A stretch of 64,000 nucleotides of DNA from CAZUNB01 sp044227985. GTDB lineage: Bacteria > Patescibacteriota > Saccharimonadia > Saccharimonadales > JAGPDM01. Of the stretch, positions 24,371-33,860 are shown one piece after another. The stretch spans positions 1-64,000 of the forward strand of contig JBGAVT010000003.1 of NCBI GenBank assembly GCA_044227985.1. Direction: 5' to 3'. The notes beneath the pieces were generated by a model, which worked only from the letters and a program-made list of their open reading frames with translations, did no database searches and was not told where the DNA came from. Numbering within the stretch: position 1 is the stretch's first letter; every line of letters begins with the position of its first letter. Made by a program: the position numbers and the translations under genes.

Positions 24371-25156
24371 CTAGACTTCAATACTTACTGGGCAGTGGTC
24401 GGAACCAAGTAGGTCTTGGTGGATTTCAGCGAATTTTATGTCTGATTTCTCTGGTGCAAGCCAGTAGTCGATGCGCCAGCCGACGTTTCGTTCTCGTGCT
24501 TTGCCCCAGTTGCTCCACCAACTGTAGGCGTCAATAGTGTCAGGATGAAGTGTTCGGAAAGTATCGACAAAGCCTTTGTCTAGAATGCCATCAAAGCCAC
24601 TTCTTTCCTCTAACGTAAAACCTTTTTTGCCTTTGTTCTCTTTCGGTCTCGCCAAGTCTATCGGTTTATGGGCAACATTGAAATCACCACTGGAATAAAC
24701 TGGTTTATCACCACTAAGCGAACTAATAAATTCCGCAAAAGCAGGGTCCCATTTTTGGCGTAAGGGGATTCTGGTTAAATCGTCTTTCGAGTTAGGTGTA
24801 TAAACCGTCACCACCCAGAAATCAGAAAACTCAGCGGCTAATACCCTGCCCTCAGTATTTGGATCGCCGTAGCCATCATCAGTTATATTATATTTTTTGG
24901 CTAGTTTCTCAGAAAAGTTGCTGATAGTTTGTATCGGTTTCTCTCGGCTCAAAATCGCTGTGCCGGAATAACCCTTTTTCTCAGCACTATTAATTATAAG
25001 GTTGAATCCTGGAATATTGAGTTCGATTTGGTCAGGTTGAGCTTTGGTTTCCTGAAAGCAAAGAATATCTGGATTTAGCTGATCAAACACTGGTTGCAAG
25101 GCTTCTTTTCGCAAAACGGCACGTATTCCGTTGACATTCCAAGATACTAATTTCAT
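24371..25156 (-). CDS. xthA: Exodeoxyribonuclease III / AP endonuclease
   Basis: 261 aa, the normal length. It repairs abasic sites and trims damaged 3' ends. The exonuclease-endonuclease-phosphatase motifs are all visible: LVSWNVNGIRA at the N-terminus, LCFQETKAQ (metal-binding Glu), VYTPN, GDFNVAHKPIDL, and the C-terminal LLGSDHCPVSIEV with the catalytic Asp-His pair. TATACT (25163-25168) lies 6 nt before the ATG, so the mRNA is probably leaderless. It shares its upstream region, including a palindrome, with the divergent hydrolase-like gene. Confidence 0.95.
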   Translation of the reverse strand: MKLVSWNVNGIRAVLRKEALQPVFDQLNPDILCFQETKAQPDQIELNIPGFNLIINSAEKKGYSGTAILSREKPIQTISNFSEKLAKKYNITDDGYGDPNTEGRVLAAEFSDFWVVTVYTPNSKDDLTRIPLRQKWDPAFAEFISSLSGDKPVYSSGDFNVAHKPIDLARPKENKGKKGFTLEERSGFDGILDKGFVDTFRTLHPDTIDAYSWWSNWGKARERNVGWRIDYWLAPEKSDIKFAEIHQDLLGSDHCPVSIEV

Positions 25157-25162
25157 AACTGT

Positions 25163-25206
25163 AGTATAACATGCACTTGACGTAAATATATTACGTGGCG
25201 TATAAG
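25163..25206. promoter_or_regulatory. Divergent promoters with palindrome between xthA and the 25274 gene
   Basis: Plus strand: TTGACG (25177-25182), 18 nt, TATAAG (25201-25206). Minus strand: TATACT (25168-25163) for xthA. The palindrome ACGTAAATATATTACGT (25180-25196; six-base arms around ATATA) sits between the two plus-strand boxes and at the -35 position for xthA, so it is a good operator candidate. Confidence 0.55.
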
Positions 25207-25273
25207 TTAGATTGTAAGCACTAATAGTTATATAAAAATATATAGTACCCTAAATAATAAAAAAGAAGAGAGT

Positions 25274-26377
25274 ATGAGAACTTTCGATTTACCAGATTTA
25301 GCTTTGTGCGTTGCTGCGCGAACGATCGATAGGCTTACTAGAAGACCTGAAATAAATCTTGAGGATCTTGAGGGAATCCCAGAATTTGAACCACATCCAG
25401 ACGTTCAAGACGTTTTAGGTGTACTCACCAATCGACTAACTGGACAAAGTGATATCGATTATGAAACAAAAAGGTTGGCTACGCTTTATGACTTTGATGG
25501 TATGGACGTCTCTGTTCACGGAAAAGGTCCTAAAGAAGATGCAGAGTCAACACTGCTTGTGTTTAACGGTACTTTGGAAGGCCTCAATGCAAGATCAGAT
25601 ATCTTTGGACAACTCGCTTTGATGACCGCCGGAGTTGAGAGAGTGATAACCATCCCCGGACCTTCGGAAATATCAAACGTAAAAATGCCATTTTTAGATT
25701 CGCTCAAAACTATATTCGACGGAGACCCAGAAAGAATTGCAGAATTTATCTACACGAAATTGGAATCAAATGTAGCTTCTTTAGGCAGATTAAAAGCCTC
25801 AGGACATTCGATGGGAGGTCACCTAGAGCTCTCAGTTATAGATTTGGCGATAAAAAGAGGCGCGCAAGTTGATTCTGTGATCATCCAGTCCGCCGCCTCG
25901 GTAGCTCGACAAGGTTTTGACCAGCTGGGCGCACATATCATTTTTTCTCCTGATAATTATGGTGCTAGGCAAAGAGATAGTCAGTTGGCACCTGCGCTTG
26001 AACGTTTCCATCTAGAACCGAGTGAGCTCGAAGCCAGAAAGCGAGGGCTTGGAGGGTTTGTAGTAAAAGCAGTAGCACATCCTTTAGCTAATGCTAGCAT
26101 GCTGAGGCTAGATGCAACCGATACCGTCCCCGAGACAATGCGACGAATTTTAGAAGCTGGAGTCCACGTGACAGATATTTTTTCACCTGAAGATAAGATA
26201 ACATCGCCGTCTGAGCACGTGAAAATGATACAAGCTCTTCTGCAGACTTACGGGCCGTTACTTAATTGTTCGTGGACACCAGGTGGTCACTCAGCAACTA
26301 ATACACCTGAAGTTGCTGCTGGCTTGTATATGAATGATAATGTTCATCGTAATTATGTTACAAAGGTGGCTGCTTAG
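25274..26377 (+). CDS. Alpha/beta-hydrolase-like orphan protein
   Basis: 367 aa. The hydrolase call rests on the nucleophile elbow ASGHSMGGHLE (GxSxG, near residue 180), an acidic residue in DIFSPEDKITSP near 300, and a C-terminal GGHSATNTP that can supply the catalytic His near 340. The order and spacing fit an alpha/beta hydrolase, but no subfamily is recognised. The substrate is unknown. The ATG at 25274 follows AAGAAGAGAG. It is divergent from xthA and lies directly before pyrH on the same strand. A second hydrolase-like orphan lies on the other side of pyrH. Confidence 0.65.
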   Translation: MRTFDLPDLALCVAARTIDRLTRRPEINLEDLEGIPEFEPHPDVQDVLGVLTNRLTGQSDIDYETKRLATLYDFDGMDVSVHGKGPKEDAESTLLVFNGTLEGLNARSDIFGQLALMTAGVERVITIPGPSEISNVKMPFLDSLKTIFDGDPERIAEFIYTKLESNVASLGRLKASGHSMGGHLELSVIDLAIKRGAQVDSVIIQSAASVARQGFDQLGAHIIFSPDNYGARQRDSQLAPALERFHLEPSELEARKRGLGGFVVKAVAHPLANASMLRLDATDTVPETMRRILEAGVHVTDIFSPEDKITSPSEHVKMIQALLQTYGPLLNCSWTPGGHSATNTPEVAAGLYMNDNVHRNYVTKVAA

Positions 26378-26412
26378 TAGATTTGGCAAAAAGTTTGCTA
26401 TACTGATAACCA

Positions 26413-27117
26413 ATGTATAAACGAATTGTTTTGAAACTCTCAGGCGAACAATTTCAAGGTTCGCGCGAAAATGGAATTGACCCAGAGTTCTTGCACTGGT
26501 TAGCCGATGAAATTAAAAAAGTTCAGGATATTGGCACGCAAATTGTAATCATCGTCGGCGGCGGTAATCTTGTACGTGGCGAGAGTTTCTCCAAAAATGG
26601 AATCGAGCGAACTAATGCCGATTACATGGGCATGCTGGCAACAATCATGAATGGCATGGCATTGACTGATGTCTTGGAGCAAAAAGGCCTACAAGCCCGT
26701 CTAATGACTCGCCTGCAGGCGAATGAAGTGGCTGAGCCATATATTCGACGTCGAGCATTACGACACCTTGAGAAAGATCGAATTGTTATACTTGCTGGTG
26801 GAACTGGAAACCCGTACGTAACGACCGACTCTGCTTCAGTGCTAGCTGCTGCTGAGCTATCATGCGATGCAGTTCTAAAGGCAACAAAAGTTGATGGTGT
26901 TTACGACAAAGACCCAGTCACCAATCCTGATGCAGTAAAATTCGACACACTCACGCTTCAAGAAACTTTGGAAAATCCAGAAATTCGAGTTATGGATAAA
27001 TCTGCCATGGCCATGGCAATGGATCAAAATGAGACAATAATTGTCTTTGATTTACTCAAAGAAGGCAACATTGCTCGAGTTGCTCAAGGTGAGTCAATTG
27101 GCACCACTGTCAAATAA
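26413..27117 (+). CDS. pyrH: UMP kinase
   Basis: 234 aa, an amino-acid-kinase fold enzyme that phosphorylates UMP to UDP. Motifs: RIVLKLSGEQFQG at the N-terminus, IVIIVGGGNLVRGE near 45-58, ILAGGTGNPYVTTDSA near 130-145, KATKVDGVYDKDP near 160, and a C-terminal VFDLLKEGNI. TATACT (26399-26404) lies 8 nt before the ATG, so the mRNA is leaderless or nearly so. In most bacteria pyrH sits with tsf and frr; here it is alone between two orphan genes. Confidence 0.97.
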   Translation: MYKRIVLKLSGEQFQGSRENGIDPEFLHWLADEIKKVQDIGTQIVIIVGGGNLVRGESFSKNGIERTNADYMGMLATIMNGMALTDVLEQKGLQARLMTRLQANEVAEPYIRRRALRHLEKDRIVILAGGTGNPYVTTDSASVLAAAELSCDAVLKATKVDGVYDKDPVTNPDAVKFDTLTLQETLENPEIRVMDKSAMAMAMDQNETIIVFDLLKEGNIARVAQGESIGTTVK

Positions 27118-27166
27118 TTGTTATATATTTGTATTTAGTTAGTATTTCTGATATAATAGTAAGATT

Positions 27167-28303
27167 ATGTCTAAAAGACCAGAACAGCTGTGGCTACCCG
27201 ATCAGCAGGGTCGTTTCCTAGAAAGCGACCCTGCTACTGATGTTATTATGGAGCTTAGCGAGAAAATACAAAAGATATTAGACAAAGAGTCCTTATTGTA
27301 CGATGAAGATTCGACAGAAGTAGAGATCCGTGAGACCGAAGTTACTGATGAGCGTGGCGAAAAAGTTAATATGAAGGTTCTGGTTGTACAAGGTGAAGAT
27401 GACTTAGATGGTTCAGGCATGACATTGATTCAGCCACCCGCATGGACGGATGGACCTGACACGAAAGGGGCCTTACGTAGTGCGGTAACATTATCGGTGA
27501 TGACGGGCTGTACTATCATGATTCCACTATTACCAGGAATGGGCGCAGTTGGAGCCGACAAAAACGATGGTACGAGGCTAACCAGCCTTCAAAATCAATC
27601 ACTAGGAAAAGGCTCATACGCTGAGGTTGCAAAGATGCAGTGGCTTGCAATGAAACGAGTTGCTTCTGAAGAACTCGGTACAGGTAAACACTCCAACCAA
27701 GAAGTTGCATTTTTTGGTTACTCACTTGGAAATCCACAAAATGCAGCTTTGTTGGCAGAAATCAGCGAAAATATTGATGTCGTCGGAGCAATTTGGGCAG
27801 AGAATCCTGACATCGGGTTATCACGAATTCCAGCTCTTGAACTTGGTGATTTAGCATTACGCTTAAAGAAAAGCGAGAAAAGTCCTGACCTCTATGGACA
27901 GATCAATAACATTGCTAACAGTTGCGATCCAATTCAATATCCGAAACTGGATTGGAAACGAAATTCAGAGCGTGAATTCTATGAAATGTTATTGCGGGAC
28001 AAACAAACGTTAAGAAAAGGTCCGGAAGCAGTCGCCAGAAAGTCGGTCGAACACGATTTAAATACTGCTCGAGAAAGAGAGATTTTAAAGCAATTTGGTC
28101 ATCTAATAATTAGCGCTGGCAACAGAAGCACTACTCTAAATGGAAGCCGTATCCTATCAACAATGGTGGGTGAAAGAAATATAATTGGTCGTGTTAAATA
28201 TCGAGGAGAAGATCACGCAATGAACGATAGTCTTGCTATGAAGGTCATTATGGTCCGAGAGTTTTTAAAGCGCACTGGCACTAATCAAGCAACCATTAGT
28301 TAA
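27167..28303 (+). CDS. Alpha/beta-hydrolase-like orphan protein
   Basis: 378 aa. The GYSLGNPQNAALL segment near residue 185 is a GxSxG-type elbow, and the C-terminal RGEDHAMNDSL could carry the His. The first 80 residues are charged and low in complexity. No subfamily is recognised, and similarity to the 25274 gene is limited to the general layout. TATAAT lies 9 nt before the ATG at 27167, so the leader is very short. It runs head-to-tail after pyrH and converges with a GT4 gene 4 nt away. Confidence 0.55.
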   Translation: MSKRPEQLWLPDQQGRFLESDPATDVIMELSEKIQKILDKESLLYDEDSTEVEIRETEVTDERGEKVNMKVLVVQGEDDLDGSGMTLIQPPAWTDGPDTKGALRSAVTLSVMTGCTIMIPLLPGMGAVGADKNDGTRLTSLQNQSLGKGSYAEVAKMQWLAMKRVASEELGTGKHSNQEVAFFGYSLGNPQNAALLAEISENIDVVGAIWAENPDIGLSRIPALELGDLALRLKKSEKSPDLYGQINNIANSCDPIQYPKLDWKRNSEREFYEMLLRDKQTLRKGPEAVARKSVEHDLNTAREREILKQFGHLIISAGNRSTTLNGSRILSTMVGERNIIGRVKYRGEDHAMNDSLAMKVIMVREFLKRTGTNQATIS

Positions 28304-28307
28304 AAAA

Positions 28308-29294
28308 CTAAGCAAGGATGTCTTTATAAATAGAAATAAGTTTTTTTGTTGATTTTTCAGTATCGAATCTATTGGCAATAATCTTCGATTTCTTGGTTGC
28401 TTCTGCTTGGAAATCATTATCTTTGAGTACTTTATCTACTAATGGCAGGAAGTCATCATCGCTCTTAGCTGAAGGAAGTTCAGGGAATGTTTTCTCATAG
28501 GCTGGGATGTCTCTTAAGATTATCGGTAATCCAATAGCTGCAGCTTCAAGCACTGAAACCGGATGGTTTTCTTGCTCTGATGGCATAACAAAGACATCTG
28601 CATCAGCAAGCATTTTAATTACTTTTTCACGTTCTATAACACCTGTTACTGTTAGGTTTTTCGGTGCGTCAGCAATAAGTAGATTCATCTCTCTTCGATT
28701 GCTTGCAATGCTCTTAAAATTAATACCGCCAATCCACAAAAAATCATATTCTGGTCGTTGCTTTGCCCAGTCTACGAACAAGTCAAATCGTTTTCTGGGC
28801 TGGACCTGTCCGGATGAGACTATCATAGGCCGCTTGTTTACTGTGGTGCTCTTTTTGACGGTTGAATATTTTGCTAGGTTTATACTATTCGGAACATATT
28901 CAATTTTATTACGAAAGTTATGCTCGTAGAGGTAGGTCTCAACCAAAGGGCTTACAGCTACTAAGGTGTCGGCACGAGCGTAGACAAAGTGCAGATAACC
29001 AGTAGCAATCCATTTCCAATATTTGGCAAGAATAAATGAGCCAACCAACGAGTCTGGCACAACATGCACCGACATAACCGATTTACCTGGAACAAAAAGC
29101 ATATGAAAAAGTGAGTACAATCCCACGGTGTGATAGTGATTGATATCATGTCGTTTCCAAGAATTAACAGATACTATACTAAATATTTTGTTTGTTTTAT
29201 ATGAGTCAACCATATCAGTAAAGGCGCTATGTACACCATGACCTTGAACAGTAAATGCTGACTCAGAAACAATATTAATTGTAATTTTTTTCAC
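28308..29294 (-). CDS. Glycosyltransferase family 4
   Basis: 328 aa GT-B enzyme. The N-terminal ITINIVSESAFTVQGHGVHSA is a short GT4-type acceptor half. The C-terminal signature VFVMPSEQENHPVSVLEAAAIGLPI contains the EX7E-type pair. A RKRFDLFVDWAKQRPEYDF strand and an LTVTGVIEREKVIKML loop are also typical. Similar enzymes make glucosyl-diacylglycerols or surface polymers; the substrate is not evident. It is divergent from another GT4 gene at 29384, which suggests a shared glycolipid pathway. Confidence 0.88.
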   Translation of the reverse strand: MKKITINIVSESAFTVQGHGVHSAFTDMVDSYKTNKIFSIVSVNSWKRHDINHYHTVGLYSLFHMLFVPGKSVMSVHVVPDSLVGSFILAKYWKWIATGYLHFVYARADTLVAVSPLVETYLYEHNFRNKIEYVPNSINLAKYSTVKKSTTVNKRPMIVSSGQVQPRKRFDLFVDWAKQRPEYDFLWIGGINFKSIASNRREMNLLIADAPKNLTVTGVIEREKVIKMLADADVFVMPSEQENHPVSVLEAAAIGLPIILRDIPAYEKTFPELPSAKSDDDFLPLVDKVLKDNDFQAEATKKSKIIANRFDTEKSTKKLISIYKDILA

Positions 29295-29383
29295 CTAGTG
29301 AGTATAGCAAAATTATCAATAGTTATATTTTCAAGGCTGAAATTTCAAGTGAATCAGCAATTTTTACGCTATAATAAAGAATA

Positions 29384-30637
29384 ATGAAAATTGGCTTGTT
29401 TACGGATACATATCACCCGGCGGTGAACGGCATTTGCTTCGTGATTGATATAACGCGTAAGCAGCTCGAAGCACTTGGACACGAAGTCTTTATCTTTGCA
29501 CCTAAGCCCTCAATCCGCTACAAAGAAATAGACGATCATATTCGTCGCTATCCTTCGATTCGTGGTGTTGATTGGGAGGAAGATATGACTAGCATATTCT
29601 TTCCTCCTCGCGAGGTTCGATATATTCGCAATCTAAACCTCGATATTATCCACTTTTTCACCCCAGACCAGGTCGGTCTTCTCGGCGCATATGCAAGTAT
29701 CAGAAAAGATATCCCCTTAGTTGCTCAGCATAGCACCGACATCATTAATTATGCTGATTATTACTCAGGTTACATGAAAGCGCTACTTGCGCTACCGCTG
29801 GTAGTTCCAGTCGCACTTCGTGAAATTGCCAAAGATTGGCGGAAGTTATTGCCTCGTCTGGAAGAGAAGCGCTTCAGTAAACAGCGAAAGCGAATTACTC
29901 AGCAATATCTTGCTGCTCTGTATGGTCGTTGTGACGGAGTAATAGCTTTATCTCCACGGATGGATAAGCAGCTGAAGAGCTGGCATGGGAATTTAAGTAT
30001 GACAATGATTCCAACTGGTGTTGATCCTCTACCGTTTGAAAAAGGTGACGTTGAATCGATGAGAAAAGAATTCCAGTTGAGTCCGAAGAATAAAGTAGTT
30101 TTGTATGTTGGCCGAATCGTTCAAGAGAAGAACCTTGAAATGCTAATAGAAGCATTCGCCTTTTTAGTTCAAAAGATTCCAGATGCGAAACTGATGTTCG
30201 TTGGCAATGGAGATTATCTTGAAGCCACAAAAGATTTTGCTAGTCAGTTTTTAGATGAAGATCAGTTTATCTTCACTGGAAATCTTGATCATAATAAACT
30301 TGGTGCTATCTATGAGCTAGGGGATGTCTTCGCCTTCCCTTCTTTGACTGACACGCAAGGACTCGTGTTAAACGAAGCTGCTAATGCTGGTCTTCCCCTC
30401 GTGACAGCAGTTGATGATATGAATGAGGTTATCAGCAATAATGAAAATGGTATGGTCGTGGGAGATTCAGCGAGAGAGTTTTCAAAAGCCTTGTTTGAGA
30501 TCCTTTCAAGCAAGACGCTATATAAAAAAATGTCTGATAAAAGTCGAGACCTAGCTAGTAACTACAGCGCGCTTGAACAGACTAAGATCCTAGTTGATTA
30601 TTACCACGAAGTTATTGAGCGACACCAGAAGAAATAA
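29384..30637 (+). CDS. Glycosyltransferase family 4 (glucosyl/mannosyl-lipid type)
   Basis: 417 aa. It starts with KIGLFTDTYHPAVNGICFVI, the beginning shared by GT4 enzymes that glycosylate diacylglycerol or phosphatidylinositol-type lipids. GRIVQEKNLEMLIEAF and the signature VFAFPSLTDTQGLVLNEAANAGLP follow in the C-terminal half. TATAAT (29370-29375) lies 8 nt before the ATG. Its end overlaps the end of the convergent nuclease gene by 26 nt. It is likely to act at the inner face of the membrane. Confidence 0.9.
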   Translation: MKIGLFTDTYHPAVNGICFVIDITRKQLEALGHEVFIFAPKPSIRYKEIDDHIRRYPSIRGVDWEEDMTSIFFPPREVRYIRNLNLDIIHFFTPDQVGLLGAYASIRKDIPLVAQHSTDIINYADYYSGYMKALLALPLVVPVALREIAKDWRKLLPRLEEKRFSKQRKRITQQYLAALYGRCDGVIALSPRMDKQLKSWHGNLSMTMIPTGVDPLPFEKGDVESMRKEFQLSPKNKVVLYVGRIVQEKNLEMLIEAFAFLVQKIPDAKLMFVGNGDYLEATKDFASQFLDEDQFIFTGNLDHNKLGAIYELGDVFAFPSLTDTQGLVLNEAANAGLPLVTAVDDMNEVISNNENGMVVGDSAREFSKALFEILSSKTLYKKMSDKSRDLASNYSALEQTKILVDYYHEVIERHQKK

Positions 30638-31193
30638 AACCATTATCGGTGGTTATCTCGCAACCGCCCCACAGGCCACGATTATTCTCTCGTGCGCTTT
30701 TCTCAGCCTGTCTAAATTCATCACTTTTTCCAAACGGAAATGAAGTGTAGGCAAAACCGTAGCCATCGGCAACTAGCTTTTGATTCCAAAGTGTTCCGTC
30801 TTCAAGGTATACATAGCGCAGTAAACGGCTATAGCGATCGATATTGTCGCCGATCGGATCAGACTCAAGACGAACTTTCTTGCCAAGGAGATTTTTCGTC
30901 GTATAGTCGCTGGCGGCTTGGCCGAAACATTGAACCGGTTTTTTCGGATGATGCGTTTCAGGTGTATCTACACCGATTAGCCTAACCTTCTCGATTTTTG
31001 TGTTGATCTGGACACCGATTGTGTCGCCGTCATAGACTTTGGCGACCTCAAATTGTCCAGGTGTCGGCATCGGAAGATTTTTCGTAACTGCATTTTCGGG
31101 ATAATAAGCATCAAGGCCAAAAAACCCAGCGATTACAACTATTAGTAAGCTGAAAATAAGTTGTTTCTGTTTCTTTGTAAGCTTGAATTTCAT
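30612..31193 (-). CDS. Thermonuclease-family (SNase) nuclease, membrane-anchored
   Basis: 193 aa. A basic start and a hydrophobic segment (LIFSLLIVVIAGFFGLDAYY, residues 12-31) act as a signal or anchor. The SNase domain follows: VYDGDTIGVQI (metal-binding Asp), VRLIGVDTPETHHPKKP (Arg and Glu), and a C-terminal YGFAYTSFPF...ENNRGLWG region. The catalytic Asp, Arg and Glu can be placed, so the enzyme is probably active outside the cell or in the envelope. In small host-dependent bacteria such a nuclease may help to gain nucleotides, which is an inference. Confidence 0.9.
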   Translation of the reverse strand: MKFKLTKKQKQLIFSLLIVVIAGFFGLDAYYPENAVTKNLPMPTPGQFEVAKVYDGDTIGVQINTKIEKVRLIGVDTPETHHPKKPVQCFGQAASDYTTKNLLGKKVRLESDPIGDNIDRYSRLLRYVYLEDGTLWNQKLVADGYGFAYTSFPFGKSDEFRQAEKSARENNRGLWGGCEITTDNGFISSGVAQ

Positions 31194-31258
31194 TGTTCTA
31201 ATTTTACACTAGCCTGTTGATATATATAAATCTAGCCTGCGCAACAAAACCCTTATGC

Positions 31259-31286
31259 TTGTAAAACTTCAAGAGAGTAGTATCAT
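31259..31286 (+). promoter_or_regulatory. Promoter of the gene at 31314 with AGAGAG spacer
   Basis: TTGTAA at 31259-31264 preceded by TTATGC, 16-nt spacer with CAAGAGAG, TATCAT at 31281-31286. Same layout as at 12862 and 15713. Confidence 0.6.
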
Positions 31287-31313
31287 AACTAATATAGAGG
31301 AGCCTGAAAAGTA

Positions 31314-31814
31314 ATGTCCAACGGTATAGAGTTAGATGATGCAGGGGTACACATCCAATCGTTTGCGTTTTCTCGTGATGATCAGTGCTTTTTTCCGCAA
31401 ATGGTTACTGAAGCTCGTAGTACAAACCCAACGATAGGCGAAAAGCGGATACTTTTGATTGAACCCTCCAATCGCGGATTTTTGCGACGAATGTTTGATA
31501 GTGCACTTGAATTAGTGTCTGACAGAGAGGCTAACAAACGTAGCAAGACAGGTGCTCTCGCAGTAAGTGTTGTGTCAAATCAAGTACTTTTTGACGCACT
31601 AGCTGGGCAAAATCTCAATCCGCTGTCTGACCCACCTAGCTTGGTGGGCAGTAGTGGATTGAACGAAGAAGCGACTTTAGCCATAGTTAGCGCTGAATCG
31701 TTTGATGAGTTCGCAGGTGGGTTGGTTGCAGACAACCAGCGAAGGGTTGACTTAATGGCTGACGCAGCTGCAATTATTGATGATGGTGCACGAATACTTG
31801 AAGAAAACGAATAG
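31314..31814 (+). CDS. Orphan protein, 166 aa, function unknown
   Basis: Not recognised. The ATG at 31314 follows AGAGGAGCC, a fair ribosome site. The protein is soluble, with a beta-rich first third, a basic helical middle (LRRMFDSALELVSDREANKR) and an acidic helical C-terminus. No Cys cluster or membrane segment is seen. Like the gene at 12918, it has the purine-rich promoter, stands alone on the plus strand, and is followed (86 nt after its stop) by a copy of the structured RNA element, then by a convergent metabolic gene. Confidence 0.65.
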   Translation: MSNGIELDDAGVHIQSFAFSRDDQCFFPQMVTEARSTNPTIGEKRILLIEPSNRGFLRRMFDSALELVSDREANKRSKTGALAVSVVSNQVLFDALAGQNLNPLSDPPSLVGSSGLNEEATLAIVSAESFDEFAGGLVADNQRRVDLMADAAAIIDDGARILEENE

Positions 31815-31900
31815 TAAAAATTAGTAATTAGTCACTGGTTCAAAATGAAGTTTTACACGGATGCTTGTCTGTAAACAAGTGACTTTTAGAACTATGGGGT

Positions 31901-32078
31901 CTGGGCATAAAAGAGCCAAAGCCTGAGAGTGAATGTTATTGAAACAATAACGACACAGACAGTGTTTGAATAGCGAGGCTACGAGTTCTGTTTGTGGTTG
32001 TTTCAATAATAATGAACGCATCAAGCGGCGTGATAAGCCCAGGAGTTTGCTCAACTCTGCGATTCAAAGTTGAATTAA
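31901..32078. ncRNA. Structured RNA element, copy 2
   Basis: 178 nt matching 13583-13765. Outer stem CTGGGC (31901-31906) with GCCCAG (32037-32042). The central rod has a perfect 12-bp helix TTATTGAAACAA (31936-31947) with TTGTTTCAATAA (31998-32009), then CACAGACAG (31954-31962) with CTGTTTGTG (31988-31996), and a short terminal hairpin TAGC/GCTA with a GAG loop. Relative to copy 1, G-C at 13644/13676 becomes A-T at 31961/31989, and the long helix and terminal hairpin keep pairing despite sequence change. A TATGGG box lies just upstream on the plus strand. It lies between the convergent 31314 gene and ilvD. Confidence 0.7.
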
Positions 32079-32100
32079 TAAAAGAAAATTATGTTATTAG

Positions 32101-33825
32101 CTAACTTGTAGTCGCTCCTTTATCGGCAGTATTAACTAGTCGTCGGAATTTTTCCTGAACACCGCGCGCTGGATTGTTTGGTGAATTTGGCTTATGTGCT
32201 GCTTTACGTATTTTCATCTCATCTTCATCGACTAACATTTCAAGACTTTCATTAGCTGGATCAATAACGATTTTATCACCATCCTCCAAGAGACCTATTG
32301 GCCCACCATCATAAGCTTCTGGTGCAACATGACCTATCGCTAGACCTCTTGTACCGCCGCTGAAGCGACCATCGGTGATAAGTGCAACCTTGTCGTCAAT
32401 TCCAGTTCCTTTGATGGCGCTCGTCGGCGCGAGCATCTCGCGCATACCTGGGCCACCCTTTGGTCCTTCGTTTCGTATAATCACTGCATCATATTCTTTG
32501 ATTTCGCCAGCCAAAATGGCTTTCATGGCGTGCTCTTCGCTTTCAAATACGCGAGCGGTACCTTCGAATTTCTTAACTTCATCAACGCCAGCAATTTTGA
32601 AGACTGCACCAAGTGGGGCAAGACTTCCCTTCAGTATTGTTAAACCACCCTCGTCATGAACTGGGTCAGAAAACGGATGGATGACTTCACCATCAGGTTT
32701 TGGCGGCTTAATTGCAGCTAAGTTTTCGGCCATAGTTTTACCATTGTAGGTCAAACAATCACCATGTAGTAAACCTTCGTCAAGCAACATTTGTAGTACG
32801 ACAGGAATCCCGCCAACCCGGTCAATATCGATCATATGATACTTTCCATTTGGTCGAGTATCGGCAATTTGCGGAACTTTTTTCCGGATTTCGTTGAATT
32901 TCATGATATCAATATCGATCTCAGCTTCATGCGCAATCGCCATGATGTGAAGTACAGCATTCGTTGAACCTCCAAGTGCATTGGCCATCATGATGGCATT
33001 TTCGATTGATTTCGGTGTGATGATATCCCGAACTGTCATACCACGTTTGAGTTGCTCGATAACAGCTACTGCTGCTTCACGAGCATAGCCTTCTCGACGA
33101 TTATCTACAGCGGCAGGGCTAGCACTGCCTAGTACAGAAATACCGAGTGCTTCGCCAATACTGGCCATTGTGTTGGCGGTAAACATACCACCACAGCTAC
33201 CATCACCTGGACAGGCATTGCATTCGATTGCTTTGAGCTCATCATCCGTCATCTTGTCGGCGGCACGTTTGCCGACTGCTTCGAAGACGTTAACAATATC
33301 AATATTTTTACCATCTAATTTTCCAGGCAATGTTGAACCGCCGTAGAGCATGACGCCAGCGATATTAAGTCGTGCAGGAGCCATGATCATAGCCGGGATT
33401 GATTTGTCGCAACCAGCAATCGTGATCAAGCCATCCATTTTTTCTGCTCGAGCAATTGTCTCAACACTATCGGTAATAACCTCACGGCTGATTAGACTAT
33501 TTTTCATACCATCGGTGCCCATGCTGATACCATCACTGACGGCGATCGTGCTAGCGTAGAAACCAAAGCCACCTGCTGCTGTTACACCTTGTCTAGCTGC
33601 TACATTGAGTCGTCCACCGCTAATATTGCATGGTGTTACGTTGTTGTCGGTGTCGATGACAAGAATTTGAGGTTTTTTGAAATCATCATCCTGCATTCCG
33701 ACTGCTCGGAGCATAGCCCTGGCTGGTGCTCTCTCAAATCCATCAACTAGTTCGGCACTATTTGGTCGCGCATTTTCTAAATTATCATCACATCCACTAC
33801 ATTTTCCACTTCCATCACACGCCAT
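32101..33825 (-). CDS. ilvD: Dihydroxy-acid dehydratase
   Basis: 574 aa. This Fe-S enzyme makes the 2-keto acid precursors of valine, leucine and isoleucine. The three cluster Cys regions can be placed: VTPCNISGG near residue 62, [11 protein letters not shown] near 137, and [15 protein letters not shown] near 210. [20 protein letters not shown] is near the C-terminus. An unusual short N-terminal extension contains Cys at residues 3, 9 and 12 ([12 protein letters not shown]). No ilvB, ilvC or ilvE is seen in the window. The end of the gene borders the structured RNA, 22 nt away. Confidence 0.95.
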   Translation of the reverse strand: MACDGSGKCSGCDDNLENARPNSAELVDGFERAPARAMLRAVGMQDDDFKKPQILVIDTDNNVTPCNISGGRLNVAARQGVTAAGGFGFYASTIAVSDGISMGTDGMKNSLISREVITDSVETIARAEKMDGLITIAGCDKSIPAMIMAPARLNIAGVMLYGGSTLPGKLDGKNIDIVNVFEAVGKRAADKMTDDELKAIECNACPGDGSCGGMFTANTMASIGEALGISVLGSASPAAVDNRREGYAREAAVAVIEQLKRGMTVRDIITPKSIENAIMMANALGGSTNAVLHIMAIAHEAEIDIDIMKFNEIRKKVPQIADTRPNGKYHMIDIDRVGGIPVVLQMLLDEGLLHGDCLTYNGKTMAENLAAIKPPKPDGEVIHPFSDPVHDEGGLTILKGSLAPLGAVFKIAGVDEVKKFEGTARVFESEEHAMKAILAGEIKEYDAVIIRNEGPKGGPGMREMLAPTSAIKGTGIDDKVALITDGRFSGGTRGLAIGHVAPEAYDGGPIGLLEDGDKIVIDPANESLEMLVDEDEMKIRKAAHKPNSPNNPARGVQEKFRRLVNTADKGATTS

Positions 33826-33860
33826 TTCGTTTCTCCACTTATGTAATGACTATTATATCA

